A stretch of DNA of 64,000 nucleotides, from NCBI RefSeq assembly GCF_000143415.4, contig NW_003314380.1:23613-87612 (forward strand), in the 5' to 3' direction. The notes under the pieces were generated by a model. It was given only the letters and a program-made list of their open reading frames with translations. It searched no databases and was not told the origin of the DNA. The translations under genes and the position numbers were made by a program. This stretch comes from Selaginella moellendorffii (Eukaryota; Streptophyta; Lycopodiopsida; Selaginellales; Selaginellaceae). This document shows, piece after piece, positions 44,502 to 55,083 of the stretch (the stretch's first letter is position 1; the number at the start of each line of letters is the position of its first letter).

Positions 44502-45269
44502 GGCGCCGAGCGAGAAGAGCCCTAGATTAAAACACGCTTAAGAAAATGGACGTTTAAGTGTGACTGACTAAACTCGATGGGGAGCTTAGCCAAGCCATAG
44601 TATAATTTCACGAAACATGACCATTGTCTGAGGTACCATCGATTAAATCAAGATATCACAAGCTCTTCAGAGTTGCTGCATGGAGAAGAAAAGGCCAAAA
44701 AACTTATATGTGATACGTGTCAGCTGCTCGCCAAACTCAATGCAAAGTTGTGGTGCAAGACTAGTAAAAAAGCCGATTTTTTGTTTGTAGAAAGAGTGTT
44801 CTGACAAATGAAACCAACCTTTTAACAAAGGAATAAGTCCTGTGCATTTGCCTTAACAGGGGATATGCTGCCTGCATTGAGTTCTTTTCACTGAAGAATA
44901 TAACCTGTTTGCCTTAATAGGAGAATTGCTGCATTGCGCTCTTCTCATTAAAACATCCTACCAATTTTTCTTTCACAAGAGTTGGCTGATTGATTGCAAT
45001 GAGCTGTTGCTGTTCTTTTTATTACATCCAAACATATAACTTGAATCGATACACCTCAATGTCTATCTCATGCTTGGTGCTGCGAGACCATGTAAACAGT
45101 ATATGAATGAATCTAGATCCTGTACAGTTTTAAACAATACATGAATGAATGAAAGCGGCAAGAGGTGATTCTGCTTCACACCCAACCCAAGAACAAATCC
45201 TGTGCATTTGCCTTAACAACAAAGGATCATCCTCTTTTCATTAATATATCCTACACAGAGCTCTCTCTT
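44502..45269. other. Intergenic with duplicated GDSL 3' end
   Basis: No intact gene. About 44830-45020 matches 45186-45330 in order: tcctgtgcatttgccttaac, then tttcattaa, ctttcacaggagttggc and tgcaatgagctg. It thus looks like a diverged duplicate of the last coding bases and 3' flank of the GDSL gene. Confidence 0.6.
44830..45020 (-). pseudogene. Remnant of a duplicated GDSL lipase 3' end
   Basis: The block repeats the terminal exon end of the adjacent GDSL gene (gagttggc...caatgagctg) and its flank, with insertions and substitutions. Only a few dozen bases correspond to coding sequence, so no protein is possible. Confidence 0.5.
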
Positions 45270-46613
45270 TCACAGGAGTTGGCCAATTCCCTGGTTGAAA
45301 GCAGTATTTGCAATGAGCTGATTCATGGTGCTGGTTGGGTGAAAGCTGTCCCAGAACACGTACTTGCTGGCATTGCTGCACGTCCCGATTGAATGCTCGT
45401 TACAAAGGATGCTGACGGCCAGCCTGCCGATGCCGCAACACCCAGTGGTGGTCTGCTCAAACCCTGCAAGTCGATCAAACAATCAGTATCGCTCCACCGA
45501 AGCAGTTGTTCTGATCGATCGATCACCCCTTACGCACCGTTCTTGGAAGGGTTCTTGATAACGTCCTCGACCAGCGGGTAGATGTCAATGTAGGCGAGCT
45601 TGATGTCCTTGAGGCTCGCTCTGATCGATGTCACTGTCGAGTTGAGCGCCCGATTGAAGAGGCGGGCGTCGCGGTTGGCGAAGTCGACGCAGCTGAGCGA
45701 TCCTTTCCCGTAGAGGGTGACCATCGATGGCAGGCATCCCAGCGGCGCCATGCTCACCACCGCGATCCTGCGAGCACCCAAGCTGTAGAGCGCCTGGCGA
45801 TGCGATGGAGATGAGAAATCGATATCGGTATCGATGGAGCGAGAGAATTGAAACAAGAGTGGAGGCTACCTTGGTGAATTGGGTGAAGGAGCTGAGGAGC
45901 AGCGAGCGAAAGGCGTTCCTGCTATACTTCTCCTGGACGAGGGGATTGACGTAGTAATTCGCGACGTAATCGTTGCTGCCAGTGCTCAATGTGTAGACCC
46001 CCTGCGAGATGATGTTCGTCGCATTCGCCTTCCCGACGATCTTGACGAGATTCTGCGTGTAGGATTTGAACCACTGGAGCTGGCCATCCAGGCCTGGCAC
46101 ATTCTGCTCAAGCACAAGAACAGCGAAAACAGAGGATTGATAAGAAAAACAGAGAACACTGTGCTGTTCTTGGCAAATTTTCGAAAATCACCAGCGTCGC
46201 TCCAGTCTCTGACAGGTATCCAGATCCTCCCGTTGCGAAATTCACACCCGTGACGATGTTTTGCCCCTTGGCTGAGGGATCCAAGTATGGGAGAGCGAGC
46301 GGCAGTCCCAGCAAAGCCGCTGCAAACAACGCACATTTGCCCGAATCGATCGCTGCAACATATGAAGAAACAAGGAATCCATCCACTCACCGAGATAATC
46401 CGAGGGAGTCCTCCCGTTGCTGAATCGCCCAGTGGGCTGCTTGGTGTCGAAGTCCCGGCCATAGGGCGGGAAATTGGCCCGGAAGATCGTCTTGAGGTAG
46501 TCGTTGTTGCCGGCATCGACAGTGGAATCGCCAAACGTGAAGGCCGCGGGGATGAGCTGCGCGCGCGAGACCGAGAGAGAGCAGAAAAGGAGAGAAATCG
46601 CCAGGGAAATCAT
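45270..46613 (-). CDS. GDSL-type esterase/lipase, secreted
   Basis: Five exons (46613-46391, 46319-46192, 46103-45870, 45793-45538, 45463-45270) join to 344 residues, the usual family size. A signal peptide (MISLAISLLFCSLSVSRAQ) is followed by block I (AFTFGDSTVDAGNND, catalytic Ser). Next are block II with NFATGGSGYL, block III (YTLSTGSNDY) and block V (FWDSFHPTSTMNQL, catalytic Asp and His). Plant GDSL enzymes hydrolyse esters in cuticle, cell wall or storage lipids; the substrate here is unknown. An alternative exon 2 acceptor 39 nt upstream keeps frame but adds residues not expected in the family. It is divergent from the WD40 gene. Confidence 0.94.
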
Positions 46614-46913
46614 CGTCCAGGCGCGCGCCTCGATCGAAGAAGGCAGAAGAAACTCGAATAGGACAGTGGTGATCCCCCCTTCCTCGTCGCCCCTTTGTAC
46701 TCCACTGGCATCGTTGAGTGGGAGACACCCATTAAAGCTAGAGGACGGGAGGACAGGCTTTCTACTCTTTGGCGTTGGGATCGTCTCCTTCCTCCTCCTT
46801 GAAGGCCTCGGTTCTTTAATGCACCGGAGTGTGAGGTGCACGAAGACGGAATATCTCCCGACGGCGTGGGATATTCTGTCTGCTGGGTTTAGGGTTTTGG
46901 CATTCCAGGGCCG
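46614..46913. promoter_or_regulatory. Intergenic region between divergent GDSL and WD40 genes
   Basis: 300 bp between start codons. It contains gtttagggttttgg (about 46887-46900), a reverse-orientation telo-box, just before the WD40 start. A likely purine/pyrimidine-rich leader lies on the GDSL side. Confidence 0.45.
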
Positions 46914-48447
46914 ATGGAGAGCGCGAGTACTGGCGGAGGCTCGCAGCGCTACAGCCTCAAGAAGGCGATCCAGGCGAGCTTCGGCGCGCCGGACAATCCG
47001 GATTACATCTTCGACATCTCGACCAGGTATGGCGCCCTTGGATCTCGCTTTGATCTCCGGGATTTCTTTCAGTGGGGATAGCATGATGGCCGTGTCCCTG
47101 TCCACGAATGGGATCAAGCTCTATTCTCCTGTCAAGGACAAGCTGCTTGGGGAATTATCGGGTCACACCAGTACCATTACAGACATTGCCTTTCCTAGTC
47201 CTTTGGCGCCCCATAAGTTGTGTTCTTCTTCCACGGATGGAACGCTAAGAATTTGGGATACGCGAACGCACAGACAGGTCTGTGTGTATAGTTTTTACTT
47301 TCCTTCTAAGATTTTCCCTTTTCCTATCTACAGATAGGCTGTCTAAAATCTCCATCTCCTAGAGAACTGTGGAGTTTTAGCTTAGGTGGGATGAGTGGAA
47401 ACTTGATCGCTGCTGGAAGCCAAGCACAGGTACTTCCACTAAAGGCTTAACAGGAACTTTGGAAATACTGCCTCCAGTACTGTGCTGTTTGTGCAGATTA
47501 TGTTCTGGGACTGGAGAACCAAGAAGCAATTAGGATGCTTAGAGGAATGCCACACTGAGGACGTCACACAGGTCTGTCTAGCAGAAAGGAGAAAAAGAAA
47601 GAGAGCTGGAATTTTTCTGACTGTGCTTGACAGGTACGGTTCCATCCAAACAAAATGGACAAGCTTCTTTCTGCATCAGTGGATGGTTTGATGTGCGCGA
47701 TCGATACGAGTGGAGGCATCAATGACGACGAGGGCCTAGATTCTGTAAGCTTATTCTTTATTCTCTCGCTAGCTGTGAAATCGCTGGATCACGCAGGTCT
47801 TGAGCGTGGGTACTTCAGTTGCGAGGATAGGATTCTATGGCGAATCTAATGAGAAAGTTTGGTGCCTAACTCATACAGAGTCCTTGAGGTAACTAGCACT
47901 ATCTCGTTACTGGATCTCAAGTCTTGGTCATCCTGCAGCGTTTGGAACTTCGAAGAGAAGAGGCTAGAGGCAGACTTTGGAGACACGAGATCGAGAGCTT
48001 CCGCTGCATGGTCACTAACACCTGTAAGTATACTTCTTTCCACGATAGATTCGTCTCTCACGGCAGCAAGCATCGACACAGGTTAACTACTTGATCGACT
48101 GCCACTACTCCCCGACACTAGACGGCCTGTGCCTCGTAGCAGGAACTCTCGGGGGCACGATTGGAATGTTCCCGGTGAACTACACGAAATGCGGTGGTGA
48201 CACGCACTGCTCCGGCCAGATCGGCCCAGTTTGCTCGGTTCTGGAAGGAGGTCACACCGCAGTCGTCCGGAGCGTGAAAACTTTCGATCAAAGCGAGCTC
48301 TTTTGCTGGTCCGGCGGCGAAGATGGACGGCTTTGCAGCTGGAGCAAACCGAGCTCGAGCTCCGAGTTTGAGAGCAGTGCTTGGGTTTCGAGCAATCTGG
48401 TGCTCAAGAGGGCCAAGCAATCCAACAAGAGACATGTCCCTTATTGA
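46914..48447 (+). CDS. WD40-repeat protein (WDR89-like)
   Basis: Eight exons (46914-47026, 47073-47277, 47334-47429, 47497-47571, 47634-47744, 47797-47888, 47939-48023, 48082-48447) join to 380 residues. The protein is built of WD40 repeats. Clear ones include LLGELSGHTSTITDIAF...TDGTLRIWDTRT, MFWDWRTKKQLGCLEECHTE with VTQVRFHP, and SVWNFEEKRLEADF. The last is GGHTAVVRSVKTFDQSE then CWSGGEDGRLCSW. Order and spacing match the WDR89 family of single beta-propellers, whose role is poorly known. All introns are short GT-AG and all phases agree. Confidence 0.88.
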
Positions 48448-48742
48448 TGACGTGTAATGACAAGTGTGCTGCCTTATAGTGACGTGCCAAGTGTCCGGAC
48501 CGCCACGTCGTGACTCGTGTCTTAAAGTGTTACACGTCGGCAGATATGTCTGACGTGTCGGAGCGATTGCTCCAAAGGCATACATTTTCCACTGAAAAGC
48601 AGATCCATAGTGTTCTTAGGGTTAGGGCGCGTAGGGAGAAAGGGTTTTCTTCGCCTGGGGATGTGAGTCTCTTTCTCGCGATTCCGGGAGGTTTTGATCT
48701 GTGTTGATCGGCTTGGCTGCAGATCGATCCATAGCGAGCGCC

Positions 48743-50281
48743 ATGGCAGATCATACCGCACAGGCGAGCAGCGGCGGCGATGGCGATGAGAGCCCGAGGT
48801 ATTTCTGCTACCAATGCGAGAAGGAGGTAGCTGTGGCGGGGGCCCAGGACGGCATGACATGCGCCGAGTGTGAGGGTGGATTTGTGGAGGCCATCGCGAC
48901 GGCGGCAGCTGCGGCTCCAGAATTTGGCCGCCAGTCGAGGCGGCGGCGCAGGAGAGCTCACGACACCATCCCTCTCAGCGACGCCCTGGAGCATATGTAT
49001 CCCCACCAGATGCTCCAGATGGTCCAGATCCTTCTCGAGGCGTCGAGGGCGAACAGCCGGCAAGGGGCTTCCAGCGATGCCGCGGGGGCCAATGCGCTGG
49101 AGATCGAGAATGGTGGACCGAATCCTCCTGGCGACACTGTTGAAGAGGGCGAATTGCCTGCTCGATCTGGAGGGGAGGAAGCGCCTGGAACAGCTGCTGA
49201 AGGTCGCGTGATGATCGTCCGGGAGCGGCAGCTCGGGCAGGACGATCTCTCTGAGGAGCACGAGAGCGACAGTGAGACCGGTGGCTTGCGGCTGGAGCTG
49301 GAGGGCTTTGATCTCAACGAGGACGACGACGAGTGGGAAGAGGCCGAGGAGGAGGAGGACGGAGGAGTGATCACCCACACCACCAGGATCGATGCGGACG
49401 TGGTTGGCGACGACTCTGGCGGCGATCGGGAGGAGCGAGTGAGCAGGGCCAGGAACAACCTCACTTTCTACATGAGGGAGATCTTCCAGAACTTGTTGGA
49501 GCAGAACCTCGAGGTCCGGCTGGAGCTCCCGGACGTGTACCTGGGCAACCCGGGCGACTACCTCGACTCTAGAGGATTCGAGCAGCTCCTCCAGCAGCTG
49601 GCGGAGAACGACACCACCCGGCGCGGTGCTCCCCCGGCGGCCAAGTCGGCAGTGGACGAGCTGGAGATGGTGAAGATCGCGCAGCACCACATAGACAGCG
49701 GGATCGCGGTGTGCGCTATATGCAAGGAGCAGCTGATGCTGGACGAGCCCGCCAAGCAGCTGCCGTGCTTGCACCTCTACCACCAGGACTGCATCCTGCC
49801 ATGGCTGGGATCGAGAAACTCTTGCCCGGTCTGCCGCTACGAGCTTCCCACGGATGATCCCGACTACGAGGAGCAAAAGAAGGGCCGCAAAGCCCAGGAC
49901 TCCACTCCTGGCACTGCGGCTAGTGCCACTCCTGCTGCTGCTACTACTACTACCGCTGCTACTACGATTGGTGGCGAAGAGAGCAGCAGTGGTGCCGACC
50001 GGGGGCAAAACTCTGGAGGTTCTAGCGAAGAAAGTTGCCGAGATAGCAGCGAGGAAGTGACCAGTGGTGGTGGTGGTGGCGGTGGTGGCTACCGGGGAAT
50101 ATCGCGGAGCTGGCTCATTCTCGCCGTGGGACCAGTGCTGAGCGTGATGGGATTCATGTTTATATCTCTGGCCAACCATCTCGTGGGGAGACAACCCGAT
50201 CGATTGTTCCAAGAGTTCCAGATGATGTTCCACTCCAACGACGTTCCAGGTACTTCTCAGAGACACTGGTGGTTTCACTGA
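48743..50281 (+). CDS. RING-H2 E3 ubiquitin ligase with C-terminal membrane segment
   Basis: Intronless, 512 residues. An N-terminal zinc ribbon (YFCYQCEKEV...CAECEGGFVE) resembles that of RNF126/BCA2-type ligases. A long acidic middle (DEWEEAEEEEDGG) follows, then a RING-H2 at about residues 330-372: CAICKEQL...LPCLHLYHQDC...CPVCR. A Ser/Gly/Thr-rich linker leads to a hydrophobic segment near the end (SWLILAVGPVLSVMGFMFIS), suggesting membrane anchoring. It would transfer ubiquitin; substrates are unknown. GTTAGGGTTAGGGC in the leader (about 48616) is telo-box-like. Confidence 0.92.
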   Translation: MADHTAQASSGGDGDESPRYFCYQCEKEVAVAGAQDGMTCAECEGGFVEAIATAAAAAPEFGRQSRRRRRRAHDTIPLSDALEHMYPHQMLQMVQILLEASRANSRQGASSDAAGANALEIENGGPNPPGDTVEEGELPARSGGEEAPGTAAEGRVMIVRERQLGQDDLSEEHESDSETGGLRLELEGFDLNEDDDEWEEAEEEEDGGVITHTTRIDADVVGDDSGGDREERVSRARNNLTFYMREIFQNLLEQNLEVRLELPDVYLGNPGDYLDSRGFEQLLQQLAENDTTRRGAPPAAKSAVDELEMVKIAQHHIDSGIAVCAICKEQLMLDEPAKQLPCLHLYHQDCILPWLGSRNSCPVCRYELPTDDPDYEEQKKGRKAQDSTPGTAASATPAAATTTTAATTIGGEESSSGADRGQNSGGSSEESCRDSSEEVTSGGGGGGGGYRGISRSWLILAVGPVLSVMGFMFISLANHLVGRQPDRLFQEFQMMFHSNDVPGTSQRHWWFH

Positions 50282-50504
50282 GGGAGAGATCTCCTGTTCT
50301 TCTCTTGTGCTTCACTTTTTTTTTTTTTTTGGTTTCTTCGCTGGTTCGTGAATGGGGGGTGAAGATCCGGTTTCTTCTGCTCCATGTAAGTATGGCCAAG
50401 GAATAAAATCTCTTTACTTGCAAACGCACCTTCTTTGTTCTTCGCTCTTTTCGTATGTTTATTTTTTGATAGGGAGGAAAATCTTGTCAAACTTTGTTAA
50501 GTTT
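50282..50504. other. Convergent 3' ends of RING ligase and XEG113-like gene
   Basis: Short interval carrying a T-run and the 3' regions of the two flanking genes. No other feature is seen. Confidence 0.5.
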
Positions 50505-53257
50505 CTAATCGAAAGGTGGATGATCGTTTTCAGGCCGTGTGGGCGGTAGAGGTTTCCACCCAGGCTTCTCGTCCCAGAAAAAATCGTAGTAAATGTGGCC
50601 TCTTTCCAGGCTCTCCAAGCAGCACCATATTGCCGTGTATCTCTGGAGCCGCCTCCTAAACTTTAAAGCTTTGTCCTGACAAAAAGCGCAAGAAAACAGT
50701 GAACTGGAAGCACGTTTTGGCTTCACTCACTGACCTTGTCAACAAAGCCGCCAAAAACGTTTTTCATTGTCGAAAAGTCGAGGATTTTGACGTCCTTGTG
50801 TCTGGAGAACTCGTCTCTAAGCTGCAAAAAGAAATTTGCCATTGTTTAGAGTGATTTTGAAAGTGACTAGTGTTTACGCTAGTACCTGGGTGTCAGTCAT
50901 GTTTATCGGTAGTTCGATAGCTCCTTGAGATACTTCCGAGCTACAGTTCTTGCCTCGAGAACACAACCGGATGGATAGCCTCGAGGTTTTTATCTGAAAG
51001 AAATCTCTGTGTCAGTGGACAACTTGTTTGTTTATTAGTACTGTACCTCTTGTGGAACTCGAGGATTTTCCAGAAAAGAATACTCCCGGAAGTCTATCGC
51101 AGGCCCGAACTCTTCCTCTGGCATATTTTTCAACATATTCGAAACCTGTTGAGCCTGCGGCGTAAGGAAGAGATAGAATAGAACACCGAAGTAAAAGCTT
51201 GCCTCGAAAACATGGTCCATGGGACACAAAAACGGCTGTGGTGTTTTCGTGTCGTGCAAAATACCCGGATGACCAAACCACAGTCGATCGTTCCTACACC
51301 ACATTTCGGGCATCACCTGGAGGAAAATAAATCAGCAAAAAAATGTGAGATGCTTGAACACCACGTACCAAAGTTCGATTCAGAACGTATGCCACAGCAA
51401 GCGCTTCCCGCACTCGTTTCATCTGCACCAAACAACTAAACAGTGTGAGCGAGTGATGAAAGAATAAAGCTGTGAGTTCCGCTGCTACAACCGATCCTCA
51501 AGGATTAGAAGAAGAACCGCAGTTTGAGAAAAGTACAATGAGAAAATACTTGGTAGTTGACCAACGCGAAATGCGTCTCGACGGAGTGGTTCCCTCCCGT
51601 CAGTAGCTCCTTCGGTATGGAAGCGTCGAACGCTATGAAACGCCCTGTAAAGCCGAGAGAAAGCTTACAGATTTGAAAGAATAGAAAGAAGAAACTCTTG
51701 CCTTGATAATACTCTGGCTTGTCAAAAAAGAGTTGGGCCTCCCGGAGCCGATGCCTCTTTCCTTCAGTTCCCGCAAACTGGAATGTCGTGTGTACGGCAT
51801 ACACGTCTAGTCCCAGCTGCTTGTACAAATGCTGCCACCATCAAGCAATATCTTTAGAATCTTATCTAATCTTTCAAGCGATAGCATGCGGACCTGTACG
51901 AAGTACGTATGTCCACTGCAGAACATGCTCACGGGAAGTATACCGACTTTCAATGTTCTGTCGAAGGCATAAAACAATCCACGGTCGTTGTCGGGATCGA
52001 CAGCCTCGCGCGTCCCATTTTGAATCAGCTCGTTGAAACCGTTCTGGTCCCAAATCTTTTCATCTTCGAGCTGGATCTGCCAGGCCCGTGCGAACTTCTT
52101 CGCGGCTTCAGTTGGCCTCCAGTGAAAAATACCAATGTTGAGAGCCGCATAAGCTGCAAAACAGAGGAAAAAACATGAAACGGAGGGAAACAAAACCATG
52201 CGTTCGGAAACTTACATCGTCTCCAATCTTCCAGAGATTCGTCAGTCACAGTCGCTATCACGGCGTCACTAGACACCAAAACATCAGCATCAGGATAGCG
52301 CTCCATGTATGGTAATGGATTCTGCAAAACACCCGAGCTGGTTCCAACGTCCGAGAAAAGTGCGAAAGGTCACACGAGACGATGAAAACTCGTACCTTCA
52401 TCCACACCATGTCAGTGTCACAGAATAAAACTTCGAATCCCATTGCCATGATCGCATTCACCAAGAAAACCTTCTCACGTCCCATTTTATGAAACACGGG
52501 AGTTCCCCATCCAACATCAGCAGGATTCATCTCACTGCCCATGTCAAAAACCGGGACACCTTTCCAGAAAAGCTCCTCCAAAATCTTTCGATCCATAGCA
52601 CCTGATCAAAACAACAAAAGAAAGGTGTACTTAGCTCGAGGCTATGGCAAACTTAGACGTACCAACGAGAAGATTGGTGACACCAACATCAGTTAAGTGC
52701 CTCACCCAAGTCAGCACAAAGTCCTCGAATGCGTGGTTCGCGAAAGTCACCATGATCACGTTCTTCTTCGCCCGAAACTCCACCATTTCTTTCGAGAGCA
52801 CAAACGCCTCGCGGGGTGGAAGCTCTGATCCATGCGGAGGAATTTCCCAGATAGCCTTCTTGAGCACGTCGTGATTCATAAACTTCTTGGGATCACGCAC
52901 AGTGGTCGGATCCTCACGGCCACCTCTCTCCTTTAATTTCGTCTCATCTAGCAAAGACCGGCAGTGAGTGAATGAGATCCACTAAATTGGTTGCTTGCAA
53001 AAGAGAGAAAGATAACATAAAGAACAAAAACTCGAGCGAGGGCTCCAAGATCGCGAGCTGGAATCTCACTCACCAGGCAAAGGCGGCGACGAAAGAATGT
53101 AGGAGGACCGCGAGGCAGCTCCGAAATTCACCGATCGACCATAGCCCTGGACCGCCCGCGACAAGACCTCCCAGTAGACAGGGCGTCCCAGATAGTAGGA
53201 GAAGATCACGAAGGCCGCTAGGGCGCCAAGCTTGGCGCCGATGGACAGCCGCTTCAT
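50505..53257 (-). CDS. XEG113-like arabinosyltransferase (GT77 family)
   Basis: Thirteen exons (first 53257-53074, last 50675-50505) join to 635 residues, close to the Arabidopsis XEG113 length as I recall it. A type II membrane anchor (LGALAAFVIFSYYLG) precedes the GT77 domain: NVIMVTFANHAFEDFVLTWV, DMGSEMNPADVGWGTPVFHK and the DxD-like FCDTDMVW. Next are NIGIFHWRPTEAAKKFA, CSGHTYFVQ, HTTFQFAGTEGKRHRLREA and FALVNYQMKRVREALAVA. The end is HIYYDFFWDEKPGWKPLPP. XEG113 adds an arabinose to hydroxyproline-linked chains of extensins in the Golgi. Two introns appear to be GC-AG: after YYQ (CAAG|GCAAGA, near 51702) and after HVFE (GAG|GCAAGC, near 51203). No GT alternative preserves the frame. Confidence 0.93.
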
Positions 53258-53787
53258 TGCGATCGATCGGCGGGATCGACCGGTTTCTTGGATCAGCGCG
53301 ACAACATTGGACTACCTAGCCGCCACAGCCAGTTGACCGGATCCAACGCGGCGGACGGAATATCCCCGGCGCGGCATATGCCGTCATGACGGGAATTCAA
53401 GGAACCCTAAACCCATAAAAACGAAGGCTGGGTGGCTCATCCCTCGTCCGTGAATGCGCCGGTGAGCTACCTCCAAAAAGGAGGAGATTTTCGTTATGGA
53501 ATCGATCCAGGAGAGACGAAAGTGTGGGAGGGAATATGAATCTTTCCAGGTTTGCACAAATGGGGATTTTTTTGGGACCGCACCGATGGGAAGAGATAGA
53601 GAGCAATGTCGGTGTGTACAACGCGCACTCGGAGATGGGGTAAAGAAAAGCTCCCTGTGGCTTTGCTTTGTACGTGACAAGGACGTAGCCAGCGGCCTCG
53701 CTTTCTTAAGAGCAATGCAATCAAAGCGCGAGAAAAACTCCAAGAAGAGCAAGAAGACGAAGATAAAAAGGAAAGGTCTGCTGAACG
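53258..53787. other. Intergenic between XEG113-like and carbonic anhydrase genes
   Basis: Contains ggaaccctaaaccc (about 53400), a telo-box-like motif. A plus-strand frame runs into the carbonic anhydrase exon from 53496, but the shorter start at 53788 gives a clear signal peptide and is preferred. Confidence 0.5.
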
Positions 53788-54931
53788 ATGAGAATGCTGC
53801 TTGGATTGCCACAGTTCTGGACTCTTCCGCTGCTCGTCGTCATCTTGTCTCAATGCTCGCTTGCACTGGGTATGTCATCTTTTAGTTTTCTGTGGATGAA
53901 GTTGATCTCTTTGTTTGAGATCCCTCGACTTTGATTGTTTTTGTGTTGCTTGCAGTGATCGACTATAGTTACGTTGGAGCTCGAGGTCCAAGACACTGGG
54001 GCGATCTCAAGAGCGACTGGAAAGAGTGTAGCGATGGAAAGGCGCAGTCGCCGATTGCCATCCGAAGCAAGCACGCCGAGCTAAACTCCAGCTTGCCAGG
54101 CCTGCGAGCCCACTACCAGAGCAGCGTTTGCTCCATCGCTTCCAGCCAGTACATTTTCAAGGCAAATCCAGAGAAACTCCAGAAGTTTTTGTGATCCATC
54201 ATTCACAAGTTTATGTTCGTTCTCCTTGCTCAGGTGTTCATTGCTGGAGCACACTGCACACTTCCACTCAACCGGGCAACATATACGCTCACAGATTTCC
54301 ACTTCCACATCCCAAGCGAGCACACCGTGGATGGAACTCGGTAAACTTAAGAAAATCTCTATTTTCTTGGTCGAATTCACAGAGAGAGATTCACAGCTTC
54401 CCGCTGGAGCTTCACTTGGTTCACAAGGTAGCACCAAATTCATCGCAGATCACAGTGGTGTCTAAGCTCTTCAAGCTCGGAAGGAGCGATCCACTGCTCG
54501 ATCAAGTCAGTAGCGTTGGGATAAAAGAAAGTATAGCCGCTAACGCACTAATGCTCCAGATACTCAAGCTCAAAGGAGGAAACGCTACCATCAACCTCTC
54601 CAACTATATCAATCTTCACGGAGGTTATTACCGATACCTTGGATCGCTCACAACTCCACCCTGCAGCGAAGGGATTCTTTGGACAATACTGAAGAAGGTT
54701 TGCTCTCAAAATCACTCTTTTTCTTCATTTTTTTTCTTGCGAAACCATCACATTTTCTACAGACGGGAACAGTTTCTAGCAGCCAGATCAAAAGGGTCAT
54801 AGCTCTCCTGCAGGTAAACTGTTAAAAATCATTTTTTTAGATGGATATTTTCTATGGTTTTGCAACAGGGGAAAAACGCAAGGCCACTCCAGAAGATCAA
54901 CAAAAGAGCCATTTACAAGCACTCTTCGTGA
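53788..54931 (+). CDS. Alpha-type carbonic anhydrase, secreted
   Basis: Six exons (53788-53869, 53956-54161, 54234-54340, 54385-54697, 54763-54813, 54869-54931) join to 273 residues. A signal peptide (MRMLLGLPQFWTLPLLVVIL) precedes YSYVGARGPRHWGDL and QSPIAIRS. The zinc-binding motif DFHFHIPSEHTVDG supplies two His and LELHLVH the third. YYRYLGSLTTPPCSEG and RPLQKINKR complete the family landmarks. It interconverts CO2 and bicarbonate, probably in the secretory pathway or apoplast. The exon 2 donor reads TTCAAG|GCAAAT, a GC donor; no nearby GT keeps frame. The exon 4 acceptor lies in an AG repeat, and only the second AG gives the family sequence. Confidence 0.88.
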
Positions 54932-55083
54932 AATATGTCAGAAGAATCCAAAGAAAAAAAATGCATTGTCCAAAGAAACTAAATGACAATAAGTTTTGAG
55001 TTAGGGCTTTGGGCTTATCAACGAACGGCTTCGATGGATCTAATCGAACGGCTGTAGATCGGGGAGATTTGAGGTTTTCGGCT

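Noticed and set aside
48530-50278. A 582-codon minus-strand frame antisense to the RING ligase
   Set aside because: No motif is recognised, and the codons mirror the Glu- and Gly-rich plus-strand protein.
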